Source: DAOUMU01 sp034409055 (GTDB taxonomy: Bacteria; Chloroflexota; Anaerolineae; 4572-78; J111). From it: 5,101 nt of DNA. The DNA is taken from contig DAOUMU010000359.1 of NCBI GenBank assembly GCA_034409055.1, forward strand, positions 1-5,101, in the 5' to 3' direction. This document shows, piece by piece, positions 1-5,080 of this stretch. Every line of letters starts with the position of its first letter. Within the stretch, counting starts at the first letter, position 1. A program made the position numbers and the translations under genes. Below the pieces are notes generated by a model. That model made no database searches and was not told where the DNA came from. It worked only from the letters and a program-made list of their open reading frames with translations.

Positions 1-75
1 TCGCTCGTACAAGAATTGAGCCTTGATTTTCGCCTCGAACTCCTGACTCGTCAAACCGTGGCTATGTTTTTATGA
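1..75 (+). CDS. 3' tail of an upstream reading frame, partial, ending in an ATGA overlap
   Basis: The first frame is open from the window edge for 24 codons (ends ...RQTVAMFL) and stops with TGA at 73-75, overlapping the ATG at 72-74 of the next frame. This ATGA arrangement is typical of translationally coupled genes. The tail could be the end of the methyltransferase catalytic subunit, with the downstream frame as a separate specificity subunit. It could equally be the same ancestral gene broken by a frameshift near the T-run at 67-71. The tail is too short to recognise a family, and the minus strand is also open here, so coding status is uncertain. Confidence 0.3.
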   Translation, partial: SLVQELSLDFRLELLTRQTVAMFL

Positions 76-1697
76 CATTTAGGCACTGTAGTCAGTACAA
101 TTTACTTTTTCAAGACTCTCTATACCAGCAAACACCAGCTATGGTGATTGAAAGTGATATTAAAGAGGAAAATCGAAATGATTGGCAGGTAACTTTAAAA
201 CAAGGTTTGTTCAATATTAGCAGTGCAAGTGGTTATTTTCGAGATCTGGAGCAATTGACTGAGTCAGGATTAGGGCTATATGGTAATCAGCTTGCTGGTG
301 AAAACGCTGATGAATGGGTACCAGTTTATGAGGATTGGATGATTTTTCAGTTTGATCACCGATACAACTCACACGGGTCTGATTATACTACTGCGCTAGA
401 ACACCAAGATCCAGGTTTTCTACCTATGCCTCGATATTGGATTGAACGTGACAGAACACTGGAAGCAGCTAAAGGTTTTCCTCAACAGAAATGGTTTATC
501 GTGTTCCGGGATCGAGCAAGAAGTACAGATATGCGTACAGCGATATTCAGTGTAATTCCATTCAGCGGTGTCACACATCCGATTCCCATAATTGGTTCCC
601 CTTTATTTAATTCACCATTCGCTTGTCCTGCCCTTGCTAACTTTAACTCATTTGTATTTGATTATGTTGCTAGGCAGAAATTAAGTGGTTATCATTTGAC
701 GTTTTATGTGCTCAAGCAACAGTCAGTTATCTCCCCCCACCGCTACACCCCGAACCTGCTAACCTACATCGTCCCCCGCGTCCTCGAACTCACCTACACC
801 GCCTGGGACTTGCAACCCTTCGCCCAAGACTGCGGCTACTATGGCCCGCCCTTCCGCTGGGATGACGAGCGCCGTTTCCTGCTCCGTTGCGAGCTGGACG
901 CGGCCTACTTCCACCTGTACGGTATCGCACGGGAAGATGTGGATTACATTATGGAGACCTTTCCCATCGTCAAGCGCAAGGATGAAGTCGCCCACGGCGA
1001 ATACCGCACCAAGCGGGTCATTATGGAAATCTACGACGACATGGCTGAAGCAATGCATACCGGCCAGCCTTACCAGACTCGCCTGGGCCCGCCCCCGGCC
1101 GATCCCCGCCTGGCCCATCCCTGGGACCCGGCTTTTGGGCCAGAGCCGCCTGAAGAACAGGGAATAGGGAGTGGGGAATTGGGAATTGGGGAAAAACTTG
1201 CTCCCTATTCCCCACTCCCCACTCCCCACTCCCCCTCCCTTACTCCCGAACCCCAAACCCCCGAACCTCTGATCCTGCGCCAGCCGGAGCCGGAAATCAA
1301 AAAGCCTAAAAAGCCCAAACCGGCCCGGGCGGCTCAAGGTACCTTTATGGAGGTAATGCCCGCGCCTGCCGGTCCCTACAATGTCCGCCTCAAACGGGTC
1401 ATGGCTCTGGGCGGCGATCCCTCGCCCCTGGCCACCCGTGAACTGGTCGCCTTTCTGGCCGATGAGAACAGCAACATTCGCTGGCTGGCCGGCTCGTCGC
1501 TGGTGCAGCGGGCGGGTGGTGAAGCCGGCGCGGATACTGTGGCCGCCATCGTCGCTTTCCTCACGCAGGCCGAGCCGGAGCGGGTCGAGCAGGCCCGCTC
1601 GGAGGCGCTGCGAGTGCTGGGCCTCATCGCCGACACGGCTGAGGAGGAGTCGGTGCGGGCGGCGGCGGGGGATGCATTAGATAAGTTCCGTGGTTAA
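72..1697 (+). CDS. C-terminal part of an Eco57I/type IIG-like N6-adenine DNA methyltransferase (specificity region plus HEAT-like tail)
   Basis: This 541-residue protein resembles the C-terminal half of large (over 1000-residue) N6-adenine methyltransferases of type IIG restriction-modification or related defence systems, which recognise and methylate DNA. Visible in order: a target-recognition-like region (about 1-220) with the family pattern LFNISSASGYFR (47-57), PVYEDWMIFQFDHRY (84-98) and PRYWI (120-124); the helix NSFVFDYVARQKLSGYHL (192-209) before KQ.SV; a conserved block (225-325) with LTYTAWDLQPFAQDCGY, FRWDDERRFLLRCELDAAYF and METFPIVKRKDE; a Pro-rich linker (335-420) carrying a translated repeat; and a HEAT-like helical tail (about 435-541). 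The SAM-binding and NPPY catalytic motifs are absent and would lie upstream. The ATG at 72 lacks a clear Shine-Dalgarno sequence, and the frame is open only from base 27, so this is a split subunit or a frameshifted gene end. Bases up to about 725 are AT-rich and later bases GC-rich. The family call is fairly secure; which system (type IIG, DISARM, other) is not. Confidence 0.75.
   Translation: MTFRHCSQYNLLFQDSLYQQTPAMVIESDIKEENRNDWQVTLKQGLFNISSASGYFRDLEQLTESGLGLYGNQLAGENADEWVPVYEDWMIFQFDHRYNSHGSDYTTALEHQDPGFLPMPRYWIERDRTLEAAKGFPQQKWFIVFRDRARSTDMRTAIFSVIPFSGVTHPIPIIGSPLFNSPFACPALANFNSFVFDYVARQKLSGYHLTFYVLKQQSVISPHRYTPNLLTYIVPRVLELTYTAWDLQPFAQDCGYYGPPFRWDDERRFLLRCELDAAYFHLYGIAREDVDYIMETFPIVKRKDEVAHGEYRTKRVIMEIYDDMAEAMHTGQPYQTRLGPPPADPRLAHPWDPAFGPEPPEEQGIGSGELGIGEKLAPYSPLPTPHSPSLTPEPQTPEPLILRQPEPEIKKPKKPKPARAAQGTFMEVMPAPAGPYNVRLKRVMALGGDPSPLATRELVAFLADENSNIRWLAGSSLVQRAGGEAGADTVAAIVAFLTQAEPERVEQARSEALRVLGLIADTAEEESVRAAAGDALDKFRG
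1160..1230 (+). repeat. CCCCACT heptanucleotide repeat with inverted arm, translated in frame
   Basis: Three exact CCCCACT units lie at 1210-1216, 1217-1223 and 1224-1230, followed by a degenerate C-rich tail to about 1265. A left arm GGGAATAGGGAG (1160-1171) is the exact reverse complement of CTCCCTATTCCC (1201-1212), and the loop holds GGGGAATTGGGAATTGGGG. It resembles the short tandemly repeated repetitive (STRR) heptamers known from filamentous cyanobacteria; similar tracts elsewhere are my recollection. It lies within the methyltransferase frame and is translated as residues ~363-390 (GIGSGELGIGE, then PYSPLPTPHSPS) without breaking it. Confidence 0.85.
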
Positions 1698-1711
1698 GGA
1701 GAAAAATTACT

Positions 1712-2047
1712 ATGCCTTTTCAAATGAATCTGTGGCAGGTCAATGGAACTAAACTGTCCGAGATAAAACAATCCAAATTAGATACCGAGGAACGGTTAGA
1801 AAACTGGATTGCCGAATGTCCAACTTGTAAGGAGGTGTTAAAAAATAACTTGGACATTTTATTCGGTATATGCACGGGGAAATGTCCAACTTATTTTTTT
1901 ACAAGTCCTAAGCGTTGGGAGGTCTTCTACCTGGATAAATACATAGCCAAGAAAGATACCTGCGAGTTAAAGAGCATGACCACAGGCCATATGTTGTGCG
2001 ATGATCAGATTTCTAATGTCTTTCGCCACGTAGGGATGTTGATGTAA
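1712..2047 (+). CDS. small ORF with NucS/DUF91-like N-terminus, probably chimeric or a remnant
   Basis: A 111-residue ORF. A good ribosome binding site (AAGGAG, 1696-1701) supports the ATG at 1712, and it starts 14 bases after the methyltransferase stop, suggesting cotranscription. Residues 1-35 (MPFQMNLWQV, then a stretch ending EERLENWIAE) resemble the opening of NucS/DUF91-type PD-(D/E)XK nucleases. The expected continuation and the nuclease motifs do not follow. Instead residues 35-64 are encoded by inverted/direct repeat copies that produce two Cys-Pro-Thr motifs (36-38 and 58-60), and residues 65-111 match nothing I recognise. Six cysteines (36, 39, 54, 58, 84, 96) could suggest metal binding, but two of them come from the repeat. 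The likeliest reading is a nuclease gene start fused by an insertion or deletion to unrelated sequence. A genuine small unknown protein is the alternative. Confidence 0.45.
   Translation: MPFQMNLWQVNGTKLSEIKQSKLDTEERLENWIAECPTCKEVLKNNLDILFGICTGKCPTYFFTSPKRWEVFYLDKYIAKKDTCELKSMTTGHMLCDDQISNVFRHVGMLM
1837..1902. repeat. inverted repeat with 24-base arms inside the small ORF
   Basis: Bases 1837-1860 and 1879-1902 are reverse complements at 21 of 24 positions around an 18-base loop, with a perfect 10-base core (TTGGACATTT 1850-1859, AAATGTCCAA 1880-1889). A third copy of the core, AATGTCCAACTT, lies at 1815-1826 and repeats exactly at 1881-1892. The outer ends are an A-run and a T-run, so the transcript could fold like a bidirectional intrinsic terminator. 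It may instead be a small mobile-element remnant or element ends. It coincides with the point where the ORF loses its nuclease-like similarity. Confidence 0.7.
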
Positions 2048-2112
2048 ATGGAGGATGAAACCGGCTGTTGAAATCTAAGATAACGGCAAAAAGATAGTAA
2101 CAGGAGAAACCA

Positions 2113-2712
2113 ATGGCCAAGAAAAAACTATCAAAAGACCAAAAAAGAAGGCTCAAAAAGGAAAAAAAGAAAAAGAGAAAACAACGACAATATTCAGCCG
2201 GGCCGGATAAGAGATCTGGGCAAGTAGCCAAGACACGAATTGGTAAGCTTAAAGTCGTTGATCCACCACCACTTCCCCCTGAATACAGCTTTGACGAACA
2301 GGAACGAAGGATCAACCACGTCTTAGACACCGCAGAAATACCGCCTGTAGATGCCGTCACCTTGTCAACCTACCTGAACTATCTCGAAGCGCATTTACAA
2401 CTCCCTTGCCTGGTCAGAGGCATTGAAAGTATCGGTTATTTTGGCTGGGAAGAACGCTTTCAGTTTGGCTATGGCAGCAAAGCTGAGTATGAAAGATTGC
2501 GCCGGGAGTTTGGTTCTCTCAAAGATGAATTTGAGTTGAAAGCACTCGAGGGTGAACTTGAGCCAGGCTGGGATATGATGGTCAACGTCAGGCGTACCAG
2601 CGATGGCAAACACTTTACTATCCCTCTGTCAGAGTTGGAAGCTGTGGATGAAAACTCGGACAACGCTGTTATGCTTAATGATTACACAGTCTGGATTGTC
2701 AATTGGCGTTAG
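2113..2712 (+). CDS. lysine-rich protein with CcbP-like (calcium-binding-protein-like) domain
   Basis: A 199-residue soluble protein with no signal peptide or membrane segment. The start is set by AGGAG at 2102-2106, six bases before the ATG. Residues 1-26 are extremely basic (16 Lys/Arg), encoded by an A-rich tract, and may bind nucleic acid or ribosomes. A Pro-rich linker (PPPLPPEY, 51-58) leads to a C-terminal domain (about 84-199) with YLNYLEAHLQLPCLVRGIE, GYFGWEERF, GSLKDEFELKALE, IPLSELEAVD (170-179) and NDYTVWIVNW. This arrangement (Leu-rich helix, Pro-Cys, beta strands, PL.ELE..D, aromatic end) recalls the CcbP calcium-binding domain described in Anabaena and often annotated simply as calcium-binding protein. 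The acidic residues in the ELE..DENSD segment are plausible ligands, but no EF-hand is present. Its stop is 14 bases before the next gene's start, so the two are almost certainly one operon. Family assignment is from memory and moderate; calcium binding here is inferred. Confidence 0.6.
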   Translation: MAKKKLSKDQKRRLKKEKKKKRKQRQYSAGPDKRSGQVAKTRIGKLKVVDPPPLPPEYSFDEQERRINHVLDTAEIPPVDAVTLSTYLNYLEAHLQLPCLVRGIESIGYFGWEERFQFGYGSKAEYERLRREFGSLKDEFELKALEGELEPGWDMMVNVRRTSDGKHFTIPLSELEAVDENSDNAVMLNDYTVWIVNWR

Positions 2713-2726
2713 GATAGGAGCGAAAT

Positions 2727-3494
2727 ATGGGCTGGAGAAACCGCTGGCCTGAAAGACAGCCAAGACCAAAGGTAAAACCTCTTTCCAAGTCCCAAAAAGT
2801 TCAGATTTTGACCATCTTTAGTGATGGAATTGAGGCCTCACCCGTCTTGTCTGCCCTCAATATCCGGGTGAAAGCTCTTCGGGGTCGTTTTTATTTTGAG
2901 AGGCTGTGGGATGTGGATGAAGACGACCCCGAAGTAGAAGTCATAGGTCGGGCCACTCCTCTGGACGGTTTTGAAGACACTTTGTTACTCGAAGTCGAAA
3001 AACGCAAGGGAAACTGGTATAAGGTCATGCAGGGTACGGCCAGGGCGGTGGTCAAGACCATCGCCACCGATACGAAGGGCACGTTTCATGGCCTCGGTAC
3101 CCTGGACGCAAGTCTACGCCAGACTGGGGGTAGCTTGAACCGCCTTGATGTAAAAAAGCAAGCCGGTTTTCGATTCGTCTATACCCAAACAGGTGCGGAG
3201 TGTACGGTTCAAGAGGCATTGTTTCATTTTTTCGGGGTACCCATCGAAATCATTGCCGAGCCGCGAGAGTGGTATGTCTATCACCGCCATCCTGAAATCG
3301 TCGAGGTCAGTCCAGATCACGCCAGTGTACTGGTTGAGTTTACCGCAATGAGTATGTCTGGTTCATTTGGCGGGACCTGTTTGTATACAATCGTTGATAA
3401 CCAGTGGCAGGCCTTCACCATCAAGCCTAACCAAAGTCATAGTATTGCCGCAGCTATCGCCTGGTTAGAGAGACATGAGTGGCAGGATTGGTGA
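2727..3494 (+). CDS. conserved-looking hypothetical protein, partner of the CcbP-like gene
   Basis: A 255-residue protein I do not recognise. AGGAG at 2716-2720 lies six bases before the ATG, 14 bases after the CcbP-like stop, implying one transcript and perhaps a joint function. No signal peptide or membrane helix is seen. Residues 1-22 are basic and Pro-rich (NRWPERQPRPKVKP), echoing the basic N-terminus of the upstream product. Residues 60-72 are strongly acidic (WDVDEDDPEVE) but do not fit an EF-hand loop. The C-terminal half (about 145-255) looks like a compact alpha/beta domain rich in aromatics: FRFVYTQTGAECT, FHFFGVPIE, EWYVYHRHPEIVEVSPDH, SGSFGGTCLYTIVDNQWQAF, and a last helix AAAIAWLERHEW. 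Base composition is moderate and uniform, with no sign of disruption. Confidence 0.8.
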   Translation: MGWRNRWPERQPRPKVKPLSKSQKVQILTIFSDGIEASPVLSALNIRVKALRGRFYFERLWDVDEDDPEVEVIGRATPLDGFEDTLLLEVEKRKGNWYKVMQGTARAVVKTIATDTKGTFHGLGTLDASLRQTGGSLNRLDVKKQAGFRFVYTQTGAECTVQEALFHFFGVPIEIIAEPREWYVYHRHPEIVEVSPDHASVLVEFTAMSMSGSFGGTCLYTIVDNQWQAFTIKPNQSHSIAAAIAWLERHEWQDW

Positions 3495-3509
3495 AAGGTT
3501 TACCGGCCT

Positions 3510-3548
3510 GGTCGCCGGATGGGTAATGGATTACCTATCTATCCGACC
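3510..3548 (+). promoter_or_regulatory. imperfect hairpin in the dinB leader
   Basis: In the 77-base gap before dinB, GGTC (3510-3513) pairs with GACC (3545-3548), GGAT (3517-3520) with ATCC (3541-3544), and GGTAAT (3522-3527) with ATTACC (3530-3535). The stem ends immediately before the GGGGAGGT tract at 3549-3556. An alternative short stem CCGGC (3503-3507) with GCCGG (3514-3518) would compete with it. There is no T-run, so it is not a classical intrinsic terminator. A role in dinB translation or as an operator is only inferred, and no recognisable LexA box was seen. Confidence 0.4.
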
Positions 3549-3571
3549 GGGGAGGTCAATGGGTATCTGGG

Positions 3572-4765
3572 ATGTCGCGCAAAATTCTACACCTTGACCT
3601 GGACGCTTTCTTCTGCGCCGTGGAAGAACAGCGTGATCCCATCCTGCGTGACCAACCCTTCGCCGTGGGTGGGCAACCTGACCAGCGGGGAGTCGTCGCC
3701 TCCTGCTCCTACGCCGCCCGGCAGTTTGGTATCCGCTCGGCCATGCCGATGGCCCGGGCCGTCAAGTTGTGTCCTGACCTGATCATCGTTCCCTCACGTT
3801 ACCAGGCCTATCAAGCCGCTTCTGGCCAGGTGATGGCGGTACTGTATAACCTGACCCCTTTGGTGGAGCAAATCTCGATTGACGAAGCTTTCCTGGATGT
3901 TTCCGATTTGCCGGAGCCGGGGGAGGTGCTGGCCCGTCGTTTGCAGGCTACCATCAACACCGAACTCGGTCTGCCCTGCTCACTGGGCGTGGCCACCAAC
4001 AAGCTGGTGGCCAAAATCGCCAACAACATCGGCAAAGCCTCGGTCAAGAGCGATAAGCCGCCCAACACCATCGAGGTTGTCCCGGCCGGCCGGGAAGCGG
4101 CTTTCCTGGCTCCTTTGCCGGTCAAAGAATTGTGGGGCGTCGGGCCAAAGACCGCCGAGCGGTTGGCTCAACTCGGTATCCATACTATAGGCGATATTGC
4201 TCACCGGCCGGAAGCTGATTTGGTGCGGTATTTTGGCAAGCACGGCCACGATCTGGCCCTGCGGGCGCGGGGGGTTGACGACCGCCCCATCGAAACCGAA
4301 CACGAGGCCAAGTCGATCAGCCAGGAGACTACCTTTGCCAAAGATATTAGCGACGGGGATATCTTGCGTCAAACCCTGCGCCGCCTGTCCGAACAGGTAG
4401 GCCGCCGGCTGCGATGCAAGGAGGTGAGTGGCGCCACGGTCAAGATCAAACTCAGGTGGGCCGATTTCACCACCCTCACCCGCCAGGTGACCCTCGACCA
4501 TCCCACCAATCTCGATAGCGAAATCTACGCTGCCGCCGAGCAACTCTTCGAGAAGACCTGGCCAGCCGGCAAACGAGTTCGCCTGGTGGGTGTTGGCGTT
4601 AGCGGTTTCGAGACCACTGCTTACCAGTTGGGCTTGTGGGATGTTGATACCGGGCCAGACCATCGCCTGCAAACTACCCTGGATGAACTGCGCGACCGTT
4701 TCGGTGATCGGGCCATCCGGCGCGGTAGCCAGTTGAAGCGTGAAGATGTAGTTGAGGAAGAATGA
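3572..4765 (+). CDS. dinB: DNA polymerase IV (Y-family translesion polymerase)
   Basis: A complete 397-residue Y-family polymerase, which copies past damaged template bases with low fidelity and no proofreading. The start MSRKILHLDLDAFF matches the family start. The catalytic acidic residues are Asp9 (in HLDLDAF) and Asp104/Glu105 (in QISIDEAFLDV). Phe14 occupies the steric-gate position that excludes ribonucleotides. Finger residues appear in SCSYAARQFGIRSAMP (44-59), the LGVATNKLVAKIAN palm segment at 138-151, a helix-hairpin-helix at 183-210 (LPVKELWGVGPKTAERLAQL), and the little-finger domain from about 245. QLGLW (352-356) fits a beta-clamp-binding motif, with a conserved tail (RFGDRAIRRGSQL) after it. 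Length is normal and no key residue is missing. The nearest strong Shine-Dalgarno (GGAGG, 3551-3555) is 16 bases away, unusually far, but an in-frame stop at 3524-3526 and the lack of other in-frame starts fix this ATG. It is transcribed rightward after an unrelated operon. Confidence 0.97.
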   Translation: MSRKILHLDLDAFFCAVEEQRDPILRDQPFAVGGQPDQRGVVASCSYAARQFGIRSAMPMARAVKLCPDLIIVPSRYQAYQAASGQVMAVLYNLTPLVEQISIDEAFLDVSDLPEPGEVLARRLQATINTELGLPCSLGVATNKLVAKIANNIGKASVKSDKPPNTIEVVPAGREAAFLAPLPVKELWGVGPKTAERLAQLGIHTIGDIAHRPEADLVRYFGKHGHDLALRARGVDDRPIETEHEAKSISQETTFAKDISDGDILRQTLRRLSEQVGRRLRCKEVSGATVKIKLRWADFTTLTRQVTLDHPTNLDSEIYAAAEQLFEKTWPAGKRVRLVGVGVSGFETTAYQLGLWDVDTGPDHRLQTTLDELRDRFGDRAIRRGSQLKREDVVEEE

Positions 4766-4810
4766 TATCAGACTCTCAACGGCCCCGAGTCAAGGGATAA
4801 ATGATAAAAT

Positions 4811-4838
4811 GCTTCATCTTTCACGCTTCACGTTTCAC
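4811..4838. repeat. GTGAAAC-like heptanucleotide repeat, four units
   Basis: Four consecutive 7-base units lie at 4811-4817 (GCTTCAT), 4818-4824 (CTTTCAC), 4825-4831 (GCTTCAC) and 4832-4838 (GTTTCAC). On the minus strand these read as GTGAAAC, GTGAAGC, GTGAAAG and ATGAAGC. This is a second heptamer family, distinct from CCCCACT. It supplies the last codons and the stop of the minus-strand 6-phosphogluconate dehydrogenase fragment. Confidence 0.7.
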
Positions 4839-4901
4839 CGCGTGCCCGCCGAACTGCTGGCGCATCGCGGCCAGAAGCTTGTCGGAGAAAGGTGAAGCCG
4901 A
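4821..4901 (-). pseudogene. C-terminal remnant of a 6-phosphogluconate dehydrogenase
   Basis: Read on the minus strand, this gives SASPFSDKLLAAMRQQFGGH followed by AVKREA and a TGA at 4821-4823. The pattern F-S/A-D-K-L/V-L-A-A-M/L-R-x-x-FGGH is the characteristic C-terminus of the ~300-residue NAD/NADP 6-phosphogluconate dehydrogenases (pentose-phosphate enzymes that oxidatively decarboxylate 6-phosphogluconate to ribulose 5-phosphate). Similarity ends at about base 4902. Beyond it the frame runs through AT-rich sequence without family features and meets a stop at 4974-4976. Only about 27 of ~300 codons remain, so the gene end has been left behind by an insertion or deletion. It converges on dinB. 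The short length keeps this an inference from a memorable motif. Confidence 0.6.
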
Positions 4902-4933
4902 ATGTTCCCCAAAATTGTCGCTTGAAAAAATTT

Positions 4934-4962
4934 TTCGCAAAGTAATACATTACAAGTATAAT
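4934..4962 (+). promoter_or_regulatory. possible sigma-70-type promoter
   Basis: A perfect TATAAT lies at 4957-4962, with TTCGCA (4934-4939, four of six matches to TTGACA) 17 bases upstream. It sits in an AT-rich stretch and would fire rightward into the palindromic element and beyond the window. The near-palindrome GTAATACATTAC (4942-4953) falls in the spacer and could be an operator. In AT-rich DNA such matches arise easily. Confidence 0.3.
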
Positions 4963-4999
4963 ATCTGGTTCTTTAGGAATTTCCGTGGTTCTGCTCAAA

Positions 5000-5017
5000 G
5001 GGGATTGACAAATCCCC
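5000..5017. repeat. left internal hairpin of the palindromic element
   Basis: Seven-base arms GGGGATT (5000-5006) and AATCCCC (5011-5017) enclose the loop GACA. The central 14 bases recur in inverted orientation in the right hairpin. Confidence 0.85.
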
Positions 5018-5056
5018 GTATTTAGTGGGTAATGAGCAGGCTATACCACAAGATAT

Positions 5057-5080
5057 GGCCCGGATTTGTCAATCCGGGCC
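5057..5080. repeat. right internal hairpin of the palindromic element
   Basis: Perfect ten-base arms GGCCCGGATT (5057-5066) and AATCCGGGCC (5071-5080) enclose the loop TGTC. This is the most stable hairpin in the window and the inverted partner of the left one, with GC-rich flanks differing (GGCCCGG here, GGGG there). Such compensated arm changes indicate that pairing has been maintained. Confidence 0.9.

Noticed and set aside
759..1337. Minus-strand ORF of 192 codons opposite the methyltransferase
   Set aside because: It overlaps the conserved methyltransferase block and the heptamer repeat, its product is Gly-rich and unlike any family, and it has no convincing start site; a shadow of the GC-rich plus-strand gene.
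1815..1892. Three copies of TTGGACATT as a CRISPR-like array
   Set aside because: Copies alternate in orientation and are only ~9-24 bases with AT-rich spacers; this is an inverted-repeat cluster, not a direct-repeat array.
2013..2360. Minus-strand ORF of 115 codons with a Phe-rich hydrophobic segment
   Set aside because: The Phe/Leu run is merely the reverse complement of the lysine-rich coding tract of the CcbP-like gene.
2907..2943. Acidic segment WDVDEDDPEVE as an EF-hand calcium loop
   Set aside because: The spacing does not match DxDxDG with a Glu at position 12; the neighbouring CcbP-like gene made this tempting, but the loop does not fit.
3980..4672. Minus-strand ORF of 230 codons opposite dinB
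   Set aside because: It lies wholly within the well-supported polymerase IV gene and is explained by codon-position bias in GC-rich DNA.
4771..4791. GACTC/GAGTC stem after dinB as an intrinsic terminator
   Set aside because: Only five base pairs with an 11-base loop and no T-run follows; too weak to call.
4801..5025. Plus-strand ORF of 74 codons after dinB
   Set aside because: It crosses the heptamer repeat, the 6-phosphogluconate dehydrogenase remnant and the palindromic element, with no ribosome site or recognisable product.
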